This document shows, one piece after another, positions 47,210 through 58,464 of a stretch of DNA of 64,000 bases. Source of the stretch: Apodemus sylvaticus (lineage: Eukaryota; Chordata; Mammalia; Rodentia; Muridae); the NCBI RefSeq assembly GCF_947179515.1, contig NC_067473.1, positions 78,728,936 through 78,792,935 on the forward strand. The letters are read 5' to 3'. Position 1 is the first letter of the stretch. Every line of letters starts with the position of its first letter. The notes beneath the pieces are model-generated. The model saw nothing but the letters and a program-made list of their open reading frames with translations. It was not told the DNA's origin and did no database searches. Both the position numbers and the translations under genes were made by a program.

Positions 47210-49185
47210 AGACCCAGCAAAGACTGAAGCTTAGGAAGACAAAGGAACAAGATCCCCAAGCCTTGATCCAATGAGAATACTGATTTGCTAACTTCATGGG
47301 AGAAATGGGAAGGAATCCCGCCAATGGTTGGCTTGACTTGGGGATTGTGAGTTTCAGATTCTGGTAAATTATTCACTGGGAGAATAAAAACACAAGCCTG
47401 ATAATCTGGAAAAAGCTAAAGATGAGGTTTTGAGTTTTAGAGTGTGTATGAAGAGGTGAAAATTTAGGAAATGGCAGCTCTGGGTAGCATAGCTTTGCTC
47501 TGAGCCTCAGTCTTAAACAGATGGAGTTCCGGATAGAGACTTAGTCGCCGACTCCCTGCCTGAATCTGGAGAACTAAAGTTAAGGTGCTACTGGTTATTT
47601 TTATATTAAGCAGAAAAAAAATGAAGAGAAACCAGGATTATTACATCATTTCTAGAAAAGAAATATCTGACTGAAAACCAGCAATTAACAATTAGTAATT
47701 GGTGATCTTTATCAGCACATTCTGGTGGGTCATGTAAGACAAAAAAATTTAAAAGTCAGAGAATTTGGGGGGGGGGGGGAACAGATTAAGGAAATTGAAG
47801 GCTTCACTGTGCAGGACTTCTCAGTGACTGTGACACGTTAGCAAGAATCTGGCATCCCTAAGAAGCAGATACAGGTGACTGGATAAGAAAACTAAAGCTT
47901 GAAAGAATCACCTGCCCGGAGTCAAAGAGCTGTTGGGAAGCAGAGCCTGCACCAGACTCAGAAGCCCTGCGGGAAGCCAGTCTGCCAGCGATGCTGGTAG
48001 GCATGATGGCGGGATGTGAGAGTAAAATCTGTCACTACAGCCAAGTGGGCCTACAGCAGCTGATGTCTCTTAAAAGGCTGTAGTGGTTCTTAGTCTGATC
48101 AGTTCATGTCAAAATAACCTTATGTTCACTCCCAAAATTCCAGTGCTATCCTACATAAGGCATCTACATGCTGGCTGCTAGAGCCTTGGCTGGGGCAGCG
48201 AAGGGCTCACATTTCTGGGACTAGCAGTCGATCACTGGCATAGTCCACTCCTGTAGAGCAGAAGGTCTCTGTTTGCATCACACCTGCCTGCTAATCATAC
48301 CCACTGACCTCACTGCTCAAAGCAAGTCACATGTCTGGGTCCTGGATGTCTACTCTACTTCCAGTAAGGTAAAAGACTATTATACTGTAAAACCCATGGA
48401 TATAGGGAGGAGTAAAGACATGGAACCAATCACTTAATCATTCTGTCTACCAGGACCCAGGAAAACTCATTATAGAGCAGATAACAAACGTTAAATCTGT
48501 TCTGTCAAAAACAAGCAAGAAAACAAACAAACAAACCAAAAGCACAGAGCACAGGCATCTCAGTTTCTAGTTCAGTCCTTTTGATTTTTCTAGATGTTTT
48601 CTTACTCATTCAGAATCTGCCTAAGTCTTGGCTCAGCAAGATGGATGCTTCTAGGTTAGCTTGGGGTTCACGAATAGGTCAGGACACCAACAGGCCCCTC
48701 TGTGTGCTCTCTGAATCAGCACAGCTGTCCATCTGCCCCCTTTCTCATAGTGCCCTCTGGGTTTCTCTGCCACATCTGCTTATTGTTCAGCTGCCCAGCC
48801 TAGGTGAGCGGGCCTGGATATGGTAGGAAATGAAGTTAGACTCTTAGGAGAGCTGGTATACCCACTGTGCGAGGTCATGAGAGCCCCGAGCCTTCTGGGC
48901 TGGTCTGACTAAAGTGTCATGGAGAAGGAGGGCATGTTCAAGGAGAAGGAGAGACAGCAGGAAACTAGCAAAGTGGACAGAGTAATGAGAGTGTCCTGGA
49001 AGTGAGAATCTGAAGATATTCCCAGGTGAAATGGGTGCAAGGACACAGATATAGGGAGGAGTAAAGGCATGCTGAGTCACCTATCATTCAGACTACCAAC
49101 TTTCTGTGGGGTCCTACAGCTCCTCCCTTCTGACCTCAAGCAGAGACGGAAGAAGCGATCCCTTCTCCAAAACTAGCTCTCCACC
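47210..49185. other. Intergenic, no recognised gene
   Basis: Holds a G13 run at 47767-47779 and a 19-base repeat (GATATAGGGAGGAGTAAAG) at 48399-48417 and 49048-49066. No gene recognised. Confidence 0.5.
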
Positions 49186-49190
49186 CAACT

Positions 49191-49229
49191 GTGTGTGTGT
49201 GTGTGTGTGTTTGTGTTTGTGTGTGTGTC
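49191..49229 (+). repeat. (GT)n microsatellite
   Basis: About 19 GT units with two TTT interruptions. Confidence 0.95.
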
Positions 49230-49284
49230 GTACTTACATGTATACAAGTCCATCTGCAAATACATATGTGCTCACTGCCTTATT

Positions 49285-49489
49285 CCCTTGAGGCAGGGCC
49301 TATCTTTGAGCATGAGGCTCCCGTCTTTCCACTAGGTTCGTCTCCATTTATCCCTCTCCCTCTGTCAGCTCTGGGATCGTAGGTCTACTGGCCAGCCCTG
49401 GCTTTTCACATGGGTGCTGGGAACCCGAACTCAGATCTCCATGCCTGCACATCAAGTGCTCTGACCCACTAAGCCATCTTTTCAGCTCC
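49285..49489 (-). mobile_element. B4-type SINE, antisense
   Basis: GTGCTGGGAACCCGAACTC, TCAAGTGCTCTGACCCACTA and AGCCATCTTTTCAGCTCC are the reversed ID-like head; the left part has a B1-like look. This layout fits B4. Confidence 0.65.
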
Positions 49490-49902
49490 TTTGGTAAGAC
49501 TCTTTGATAATAAAAAAGATGGTGATGAAATATCTGATCCGTGAAACAGAAGGTAATAAGCATAGATAGGCTTTAGATAATCATAAATGACCTCCTCCAA
49601 GATAAAAGCTCACCCGTGACACCATCTCCCATGATCCTTATGGAAAGAAGCCCTACTCTGTTTTTAGAAATCTGCAGTAAGGCCTGGCTTCCCAGATATC
49701 ACACTGCCAAATGAAAGAGGATGCCAGGCGTCTGTTGGACTGGGCCAATTAAGATGTATCTCTCAGAACCCAAACCACCCCATCCCAAATTACTCTGACT
49801 TTATGACAAGTGTTGATGACAAGACAGGAATCCCTTGTACCTGTGTTAGAACTCTAAGAGAGAATCTTCCTCAAACATCTTAATTACGAGAATAAGAGAG
49901 AT

Positions 49903-50470
49903 CCTGCTATTCCACTCCTGGGCATATACCCAGAGAATTCCCCAGCATGTAATAAGGATATATGCTCCACTATGTTCATAGCAGCCCTATTTATAATAGC
50001 CAGATGCTAGAAAGAACCCAGGTGTCCCTCAACAGAAGAATGGATGCAAAAAATGTGGTATATATACGCAATGGAGTACTATTCAGCCATTAGAAACAAT
50101 GAATTCATGAAATTCTTAGGCAAATGGATGGAGCTGGAGAACATCATACTAAGTGAGGTAACCCAGTCTCAAAAGATCAATCATGGTATGCACTCACTAA
50201 TAAGTGGATATTAACCTAGAAAACTGGAATACCCAAAACAAAATCCACACATCAAATGAGGTACAAGAAGAACAGAGGAGTGGTCCCTGGTTCTGGAAAG
50301 ACTCAGTGTAGCAGTATAGAACAAAATCAGAACAGGGAATTGGGAAGGGTGGGTGGGAGAACAGGGGGAGGGAAGGGGGCTTATGTGACTTTCGGGGAGT
50401 GGGGGACCAGAAAAGGGGAAATCGTTTGAAATGTAAATAAAAAATATCGAATAAAATATATATATAAAAA
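49903..50470 (+). mobile_element. 5'-truncated rodent L1 with target-site duplication
   Basis: It starts at CCTGCTATTCCACTCCTGGG and carries the ORF2 end (GCAATGGAGTACTATTCAGC, TGGATGGAGCTGGAGAACAT) and the 3' non-coding end (GAAATGTAAATAAAAAATAT) followed by an A/T tail. AAGAGAGAT flanks it at 49894-49902 and 50471-50479. It is the best preserved L1 in the window, but with only about 570 bp it cannot move. Confidence 0.92.
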
Positions 50471-50484
50471 AAGAGAGATGACAG

Positions 50485-51570
50485 GAAGTTCCTGAACCAT
50501 TATTTATGGATAATAAGTTCTAGATTCTGCTCCATGGGATTTGTCTAAGATAGAGTTATAGGACATCCCTTTTAAGTATTCTGGCTGCTGTATCGATTCT
50601 CTTTTCAGATAAGTGTAATTTCAGGTAATTACAGAAGGTACTAAGCACAGATAAACTTTAGATAATCGTAGAGAGGCAGATGCTGCAATCTTCCCAGTGA
50701 CGCAAAGAGTGAAAATTTGCCTTTTCTGTCTTCACTTTAAGACATTCTCTGAGATATTCTGCAACGAAATCACACCAATAGCAAATGAAGACACTTGAAA
50801 GTGTTATTCTTGTGCCTGCTTCCGCATTTGGCAAATATCAATTGTATAAAAGAAATGGTTTCATCATGGCCTTCTCTCGCCTACTTAGCCGTTCTTAAGG
50901 GGTTTGAGTGCAGGCAGGACTTGGCGTTATTTACACGGGGCTTTCTGTGTGTTAAGACAAGGTGACTGGGTAAACTGGAGCTTTTCTGTGATGGTGGGAG
51001 GGCTTTGGGGTCTCTGCTATAAACTCCGTCTTCTCTCCGTGGACCACATATTTTATAACTTATTCTGTATAAACAGCGCAGATCTTTTGAGCATTTTCCA
51101 CGGAGTGAATGTTGAATAAATTCTATTCAGTGGTGACCCTGGCCCCTGAGGCTGTTTATTCGGACTTCCTCAGTGGAGATAGACTTCTACAAAGCAAGCA
51201 GGTTTTTAAATGTGGTGCCTGGGATACATTGTAACTCATGCTTATGAAAGGAGTTTTATATTTTCTATAAAGGTGCAGAAGGAAAGAGACTGCAGAATAC
51301 GTGGGATTCACAATTTGGTTTACACATGGTCAAAAGTGTTGAAAGTGACCCCAGACATTAGAACTCTGGAAGGTCCATTAGGGCTGTGGAAATCCACATT
51401 TTCAGGAGCTTTGAGAATTGGTTTTAAAGAAATACTAAAGCTACAAAGAATTGGCAATATATACTTCAGTCATTTACTAGACAGAGTGTGCTAATGGGTA
51501 CAGAGAAGGAATATCTAGTTTAATAAGAGAAAATAAATGAGAAAAATGAAATACAAACAAGGAATACACT
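50485..51570. other. Intergenic, no recognised gene
   Basis: Contains 50631-50667, a 34/37 match to 49546-49582 on the other side of the L1. No gene recognised. Confidence 0.5.
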
Positions 51571-51573
51571 GGA

Positions 51574-51648
51574 GGGCTGCGGCTGGGGCTCTGTGGTGTG
51601 CTGCTTCCTTAACGGGCACAAGGCTTTGAGTTGGATCCCCACAGTAAT
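51574..51648 (+). mobile_element. ID-type SINE fragment
   Basis: GGCTGGGGCTCTGTGGTGTG followed by GGGCACAAGGCTTTGAGTTG and GATCCCCAC follows the ID order. Confidence 0.55.
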
Positions 51649-51873
51649 ATGTGTGCAGCCACATGTCAACAGGCTGTGTGTGTATATGTGTACCTTTAGG
51701 CAAGAGAACTTAAGACATTTTTAAAAGACAGAATTGAAAACAATAGTCAAGAGGTGTTAAAATGATGGATTTTTTTCCCAATGAGCAGCTGAAAAAGAAA
51801 TTTAGATGCTTACTATGTTCCTAATTTAGGAATAGCATGAAACTGCATTCTTGGAAGAATGCGCTGGGTGCTC

Positions 51874-52043
51874 CCAGTTCCCCAGCTCCCCAGCTCCCCA
51901 GCTCCCCAGCTCCCCAGCAGCCCAGCTCCTCAGCTCCCCAGCTCCCCAGCTCCCCAGCTCCCCAGGGTCCCAGCTCCCCAGTACCCCAGCTCCCCAGTGT
52001 CCCAGCTCCCCAGCTCCCCAGCTCCCCAGCACCCCAGCCCCCC
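51874..52043 (+). repeat. 9-bp minisatellite CAGCTCCCC, about 18-19 copies
   Basis: Plus strand CAGCTCCCC, minus strand GGGGAGCTG. Most copies are exact; single changes give CAGCAGCCC, CAGGGTCCC, CAGTACCCC and CAGTGTCCC. The minus strand has G4-N4-G4 spacing over more than 20 nt, so G-quadruplexes are possible. Because the period is a multiple of three, frames on both strands stay open and are artefacts. Confidence 0.97.
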
Positions 52044-52284
52044 ACATCCCTTCACCAGCTCCTGTAAGCTCATGTCTTTTCCCACTCATGAAGCCTTCTT
52101 GAGGCCACACCTGTCTTGTTGCCCTGAAACCCAGGAAAACCTCTTTATTTTTGTGACCATGTAAAATCTGCCTTTAGGCAACAATTCCTTATAACAAATT
52201 AGAAGGATATTTTAGTGAAAAGAATATTAGAATGATTTCTAAAACTTTTATGTGTGTGTTTGATATTTTTGCTTTGTTTATGTT

Positions 52285-52345
52285 TGTTGTTTAAGTCAGG
52301 GGTCTCACTCTGTAGCTTAGTTTGACCTCAAACTGCCCAAGTTCA
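52285..52345 (-). mobile_element. Possible old B1 fragment, antisense
   Basis: GGGGTCTCACTCTGTAGCTT and TTTGACCTCAAACTGCCC look like a reversed B1, but only about 60 bases remain. Confidence 0.4.
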
Positions 52346-52423
52346 AATTCTTCATGTGCGGGTGAGGGTTATCAGTCCGTACCATCGTGTCTACCTTGGA
52401 CTGCATCATACATATCAAAATGC

Positions 52424-52592
52424 TGGGGACTGGAGAGGCACTCAGTGGCTAAGGGCACTTACTATTCTTGCAGAGGATCCAGGTCCAGTTCCCAGAACCC
52501 ACCTGACAGCTCACAACTACCAGTAACTCCAGTTCCAGGGTTCTGATGCCCCTCTGACCTGCAGGGACTTGTGTATACCATGATGCATGTGT
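52424..52592 (+). mobile_element. B2-type SINE
   Basis: TGGGGACTGGAGAGGCACTC, TTGCAGAGGATCCAGGTCCA, GACAGCTCACAACTACCAG and TTCTGATGCCCCTCTGACCT give a B2 body running into an AC array. Confidence 0.8.
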
Positions 52593-52594
52593 AT

Positions 52595-52633
<39 letters not shown>

Positions 52634-52692
52634 CATATACACAAAACATAAGCATTAATTTATTTTATGTGCCTAGGTGTGTGTATATGGGC

Positions 52693-52723
<31 letters not shown>

Positions 52724-52820
52724 CTTGTGTGTATGTATATATATGTATATATATATGTGTATGTATACTAAGACATATAAGTATATATAAAAATATGTAC
52801 ATATACATATATGTATATAC
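52593..52820 (+). repeat. (AC)n followed by (TA)n-rich DNA
   Basis: About 14 AC units, then TA runs broken by CATATA and TGTA units for about 200 bases. Confidence 0.95.
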
Positions 52821-52914
52821 TCAGGCACGTAATATAAATTAATTTTTAAAATGCAAATGAGTATTGCAATAAATGTCAGCTAAGGTAGCTGGTAGAATCA
52901 AAATTCTTCAATGT

Positions 52915-53087
52915 CGGCCGGGTGGTGGTGGCGCACGCCTGTAATTCCAGCACTCTGGGAGGCAAAGGCAGGTGGATTTCTGAGTTCGAGGCCAGCCTGG
53001 TCTACAAAGTGAGTTCCAGGACAGCCACGGCTATACAGAGAAACCCTGTCTCCAAAAAACCAAATCCAAAAAACCAAAAAAAAAAAA
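52915..53087 (+). mobile_element. B1 SINE, mouse-type, with target-site duplication
   Basis: A full-length, well preserved B1: CGGCCGGGTGGTGGTGGCG, AGGCAAAGGCAGGTGGATTT, CTGAGTTCGAGGCCAGCCTG and GAGAAACCCTGTCTCC, then an A-rich tail. TCTTCAATGT flanks it at 52905-52914 and 53088-53097. The segment ATTTCTGAGTTCGAGGCC is the form common in mouse and is the main reason for naming Mus. The A and B boxes of the pol III promoter are still readable. Confidence 0.95.
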
Positions 53088-53364
53088 TCTTCAATGTTAT
53101 TTATAAGTTTATAATAATAAATTTATAAGTTTGATAAAATTGCTGTTAAACAATAGTTCCTTCAGTAAGTATGCTCCATGAAATATTAGGAATATAGAAA
53201 TAAGAAAAATACTTACCATTTCTCTAACATTCAGACATTTAATTGGATATCAGACATTCTCTTCGGCATTTCTGTGAGAGGATCTTTTGTAGGGAGCATG
53301 AATATGTCTGCCTCCCAGCAACAATACTTTGCAGATTGTTTCTCCTAACCAACAAACCAGTACC

Positions 53365-53962
53365 CAGGTCTCTGTCTTCTGCATCCCAGGTCTCTGTCTG
53401 TCTTCTGCATCCCAGGTCTCTGTCTTCTGCATCCCAGGTCTCTGTCTTCTGCATCCCAGGCCTCTGTCTTCTGCATCCCAGGTCTCTGTCTTCTGCATCC
53501 CAGGTCTCTGTCTTCTGCATCCCAGGTCTCTGTCTTCTGCATCCCAGGTCTCTGTCTTCTGCATCCCAGGTCTCTGTCTTCTGCATCCCAGGTCTCTGTC
53601 TTCTGCATCCCAGGTCTCTGTCTTCTGCATCCCAGGTCTCTGTCTTCTGCATCCCAGGTCTCTGTCTTCTGCATCCCAGGTCTCTGTCTTCTGCATCCCA
53701 GGCCTCTGTCTTCTGCATCCCAGGTCTCTGTCTTCTGCATCCCAGGTCTCTGTCTTCTGCATCCCAGGTCTCTGTCTTCTGCATCCCAGGTCTCTGTCTT
53801 CTGCATCCCAGGCCTCTGTCTTCTGCATCCCAGGTCTCTGTCTTCTGCATCCCAGGTCTCTGTCTTCTGCATCCCAGGTCTCTGTCTTCTGCATCCCAGG
53901 TCTCTGTCTTCTGCATCCCAGGTCTCTGTCTTCTGCATCCCAGGCCTCTGTCTTCTGCATCC
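53365..53962 (+). repeat. 22-bp minisatellite, 27 copies
   Basis: The unit begins CAGG(T/C)CTCTG and ends TTCTGCATCC. There are 27 copies in 598 bases. All are identical except a C for T at base 5 of copies 5, 16, 21 and 27, and a 4-base TGTC duplication in copy 2. Because 22 is not a multiple of three, each frame cycles through all phases; no phase has a stop on either strand, which explains open frames of 225 to 275 codons on both strands. These are not genes. Confidence 0.98.
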
Positions 53963-54072
53963 CATCATGTCTTCTTTCACACCTGCACTTCCTTCTTCCA
54001 CCCCATCAGTTTCTTTCTTGCAAATGTACATGGGGCCCTTTATGATGCTATCAATTCTCTAGAAACCTAGCA

Positions 54073-54076
<4 letters not shown>

Positions 54077-54146
<70 letters not shown>
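54077..54146 (+). repeat. (CT)n-(GT)n microsatellite
   Basis: About 17 CT units joined directly to about 18 GT units. Confidence 0.97.
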
Positions 54147-54147
<1 letters not shown>

Positions 54148-54325
54148 CATTGTGTGAGTATACAGATGTGAAGGTACACGTGTGGGGGGTATATAGGTAA
54201 GTGGGTGCATAAGTTTGGAAGTGTACAGGTGTGGATTCACATGTGTGGGGGGTGTACAGATGTGTGGGTGCATGTGTGGGAGTGCATTTGGAAGGCACAC
54301 ATGTGCATACATACAAGTCTATGCT
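54147..54325 (+). repeat. Degenerate GT-rich minisatellite
   Basis: Irregular units of the type GTGTGGGGGGTGTACAG and GTGCATGTGTGG follow the GT array. It is a decayed extension of the same repeat. Confidence 0.6.
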
Positions 54326-54329
54326 CATG

Positions 54330-55160
54330 TGAATGGAGGTCAGAAGCAGACTTGAGTGTAGCTCTTCAAGGCCCTTCCACCTTCTGTCTGTGATGGGATC
54401 TCACTGGCCTGAGATCTCACCAAGTGGGCTAGGCTAGCTGGCCAATGAAGTCCAAGGAATCACCTGTTTCTGCCTTCCATATTTCTATTTCTGGATTACA
54501 AGGTTGTCCTGGGCTTTGGTTATCCAAACTCAAGCCCTTTTGCTTACAAGATGAGTGGTTGCCTGAGCCATCCATCAGCCCAAGAATGCTTTGCAGCATC
54601 TCACATCTATAGAGGCCCTGCAGGAGTGTTCTCAGCTCTAAGATGTGATTTTCCTTTTGTTCTCTACCAGGCCACTCAGATAGCCCCAGTTCTCCTTCTG
54701 AGCCCTAAATATCATTATAGATATTATAGGTTTGTTTCCTCAGTTCTAACACATGTCTGAAAACCTGAAGCTTCGGACACAGGGATATTTGTGTGTTTCT
54801 TGTCATAAGGTTCCAGCCTTCAAGGGGCCTTTGGGGTTCTCCTATCTTGGAATGGAATGTCATGGGCAGTCTTCTAGTGCACTTCTGAATACCAGCAGCA
54901 CATATATCATTGGCCACTAAGGAGGAAAACAAGTTTTCTATACTAAGTTGAAGATGGTTTTATTTTTCTCTTTTTCCTTCATTCTTTTGAAAGTCCCTTT
55001 ATCAAAATTAAAAGTTGTCTTTCAATGCCTAGTTTTGCTAAGATTCTTTATCAGTAGGAGTTTAGTCCACTCTTCTACCAGCAGCTATTGGTGTAAATCA
55101 TTTGGGGTGTTCTTTGCTCTGAAAGCGTTACGAATTGCACAGATGTCTCAAATATGAAAC
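54330..55160. other. Intergenic, no recognised gene
   Basis: No gene; a B1-like antisense pattern around 54395-54500 is too weak to call. Confidence 0.45.
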
Positions 55161-55167
55161 CAGATGT

Positions 55168-55545
55168 CCTAGTTAGCTTTAACCAACAATTTGACATGGC
55201 CTAGAGTCATCTGAGAAGAAGGCTCCAATAAAGAACTATCTAGATCTGATTGGCCCGTGAGCACATCTGTGTGGAAATTGTCTTGAATGTAGGAGGGCTC
55301 GGTCCACTGTGGGCAGCACCGTCCCTAGGCTGGTGTAAGTAAGGAAACCAGCTAAGCGGGAGCATGTCAGAGTGCGCAGGAGGCAGCATTCCTCCCTTTA
55401 GTTCCCGCTTCAGTCCCTGCCCTGCCCTCCCTCACTGATGGACTGAAACCCAGAAATGGAACCCAAATGAATCCTTTTCTCCCCTACATTGCTTTCAGTC
55501 AGAGTGTTATCACAGCAACAGAATGAAAGTAGAACACTAGAAACT
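55168..55545 (+). mobile_element. Medium-reiterated rodent element, near full copy
   Basis: It runs from CCTAGTTAGCTTTAACCAAC through GGAGGGCTCGGTCCACTGTG to GTTATCACAGCAACAGAATG and matches the order of 36698-37095. The two copies differ by many substitutions, so both are old. Confidence 0.6.
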
Positions 55546-55559
55546 TGAACTTGTGGAAG

Positions 55560-57080
55560 AGACCCAAAACGGTCCTGAAGGGTAACACTTTTTATGTATG
55601 TCTGGATTCATTTTCGAAGATTTTTGCTAGAGATTTTGAAAATCTATGTTTATGAAGGAGATTAGCCTATGGTTTTCTTTCCTGGCAGTACCTCATCATG
55701 TCTGTGTTATCAGTTTGCAGACTTCATACAATTAGCCGGAGATTGCCCTTCTGTCTCTATTCTCTGGAGGACTTGGAATAAGCTTGATTCTGTTTCTTCC
55801 TTGAACTCGTGAGGTTTCCCCTACAAGCGCCAACTTTTTCCATGTCCTGTACCCTTCTTACTCTTTTTTGAATATCCATAGAGATTTACTGATCAGAATG
55901 GATCTTTTCAAAGGACTGACTTTTGACTCTTGATGGTTTTCTTGTCTGTGTTTCTCAGTACCTGCGTTTGCTTTTCTACGTATGATTTCGCTGAAGCTCC
56001 TCACTGCGCTCCAAGCTGCTGGAGCGGGCCGCTCAGACTGTGCACTTTACTCCTATCTCCTAACTCTGATTTAAACCTGTGCACATTCTGCTGAGCACAG
56101 ATTTAATTCGGGCTTCACAAGTCTGATATATTGGAGTCTCATCTTGTAGCCCAACATATTATTTAAGACTTCCTTATAGCTGCAAGTTTCCCTGGGTGGC
56201 TCAGATGCTCACTGCTTAACTTACTGACGATTGGGACTTTTCCTACAGTGTTCTTTGTTTCTATGGATGTTATGTCTGGTTCTACTGTTCTGAGATAATA
56301 AATTCTACAATTAATATTTTTTGGATATTTCTGTAAAGCCAAGAATGTGATTCTTTTGGTAAGTGTTCCATATATGTTGCACAGGAGTGTGTATTCTACA
56401 GGTGTTGAACACAGAATACTCTGTATGACAATTTTATTAAGTCTATTACTCTTGCTTTCAGTTCACGTATGTATTTGCTAAATTTTTATATTTTTATTCT
56501 ATGGAGAAAGATATTTGCTGAAAATTTACAGCTGTGAATAGAGAGATATGACAATTTCTAATTCTTTCAAGTAGTTTATCTTTATATAATGTGAGGTTGT
56601 TTTATTTGTTGTACATAAGTTAAGGATTGAATTTTATATATTTTTATGACTGGAAATGTTCTCTTTATCTCTATCTAATGTGTTTAGTGATGCCTTTATG
56701 TCAAAACCGACTTTTCTTCAGTGAGATAGTTACATTAGTTTTCTTACCATTGTACAACTCATGCATTTTCCCATCTTTCTACTTTTAATATTTTTATAAC
56801 CCTTATATTTAAAGTGACTCTCGTCTACTTGGGTTATATTTTATTAGCAAAATGTGCATTTTATTTGTAGTTTTTAATTCATTTATCCTTAATGTAATTG
56901 TCAATAAATTTTTATCTCTATCTTACTTATAACCATTATTTTCTGTATAACCTACCTATTATCTGTTCTGTGCATGCTACTTTAATCTTTTGGGTTAATT
57001 GGATATTTTAAATGCTCTGATTTTCTTTTCTAATAGACTATAACTTACTTCTGTTTTTTTTATCAGCTTTCATGGTCTTC
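55560..57080 (-). mobile_element. Ancient L1 ORF2 remnant, antisense
   Basis: The plus strand is T-rich and follows the reverse complement of an old mammalian L1 ORF2: GGATCTTTTCAAAGGACTGA, GAATGTGATTCTTTTGG, GTGTGTATTCTACAGGTG and later TTATATTTAAAGTGACTCTC. Stops occur everywhere. It is far more diverged than the truncated L1 copies at 32.5 and 49.9 kb and predates rodents by its look. Confidence 0.6.
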
Positions 57081-57084
57081 TGTA

Positions 57085-58355
57085 GAAACTCTTAAGGTCA
57101 GTTTGCTAAATAATGTTTAAATGTATTCCTCTAATGTTTTATCAGCAATATCTCAAAAAGTGCAAACATATCAACATCTCTAAATGAAAACAGAAAAACA
57201 TTTAGTGTGAAATATGAGTTCACACATTAGAGTGAATGGGAAAAGAGAAAATCTTCCAGTAAATATCGAACCAATCATGGTTTACATTCCCATTTCTGAT
57301 CAGTCAGTATAAATTAGCATAATATATAATTAACAGTATTATAGGAAAAAAACATGCTTGGGGTAGGCCTGGACCAAAAGTGAAAGAGATGACTTTTCTA
57401 GGAAGGGGACATAAACATAAAGATGGAGCTTATAAGAAATGAGAATATATATGAAGCCCTCAAAGTATGTATGAAGATAATTGAAGAATGTGTTGTTGCC
57501 CTTAGGGAAACAGGAGGGAGGGATCAAGTCTGTTAAATACAATGGTCAGGTGTTTGTGTATTAATTGACACACATCTTTTCATATTCTTTACATCATCTC
57601 TAGTTCACTTACCATCCCCAATATAACATAAATGTTCTGTAAATAGGTGTTGTTTGAGCAATAATGACCACTAAAGTCTGTACATGTTTTGTACAGATGA
57701 GTTCTTAGAAATAGTTTGGATCATGTTTGTTTGAATCTAGATACATAACTGTAACATAGATACAGAATCTAGATACATATTGAATATACATACATTTATG
57801 TACATATTATACATATTGAATATAGATATATACTGTAACATAGATACAGAATCTGCAAATGCATGGAGCTGACAATAAGTCACATCTGGTCCCCTTTCTC
57901 ATTCAAGAGCAGCCCCTGATACTTGCTTCCTATAGATAGCCTGATCTACCTCCCCTATTTTATGGATTAAGGAGTATATTGTGAGAGTCCTCCATCCTTG
58001 AAAGGTTTGCTTCTACAGGCGTAAGTGGTGACATGTTAAAGGTATAAAATCCTCAAAGTGAGGCATTGGAGAAGACTCACTCCTCTGTTGCCTCTGCTTT
58101 TCCTGCACGTACAAGGGAGGTGCCTGCCTAAGAGACCAAAGACTTCATAAGCATAGAGTCCACAGGAAGTCCTCCCAAGAGCCGGAAAGGCCTGGGGATG
58201 AGGTGTGATTCTTGTGTCACTAGCTCCCTCAAAGACTTCCTTTGGGTGTGTCATACATCTGCAGGGGAATGTCCCACAGGAAACGTTTATGAACTCAAAG
58301 GGAGGAACACAAATTTAACTCTCAATGCAGCCTATTGCCTGTTTTCTGTATATAT
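57085..58355. other. Intergenic, AT-rich
   Basis: No gene. Bases 57748-57854 hold a direct repeat: a 23-base block (ACTGTAACATAGATACAGAA + TCT) occurs at 57748-57770 and 57832-57854. Confidence 0.5.
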
Positions 58356-58360
58356 ACAAT

Positions 58361-58456
58361 CATGCATACACATATGCATACACACATGCATACACACATG
58401 CATACACATATGCATACACACATGCATACACACATGCATACACACATGCATATACA
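58361..58456 (+). repeat. 12-bp minisatellite, 8 copies
   Basis: The unit CATGCATACACA (or TATGCATACACA) is repeated eight times. It alternates pyrimidine and purine throughout and carries the palindrome ATGCAT in each unit. The His/Met/Thr-rich frame is an artefact. Confidence 0.96.
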
Positions 58457-58464
58457 CACATGGA

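Noticed and set aside
51821..52164. Pro/Ser-rich and Gly/Leu-rich frames of 70-100 codons
   Set aside because: Products of the 9-bp array; period is a multiple of three, so all frames stay open.
53365..53962. CRISPR-like regular repeats
   Set aside because: Units are directly adjacent with no spacers, in a mammalian genome.
53243..54070. 275-codon plus-strand frame and 225-238-codon minus-strand frames
   Set aside because: They arise from the 22-bp tandem array, which has no stop in any phase; no domain, and frames exist on both strands.
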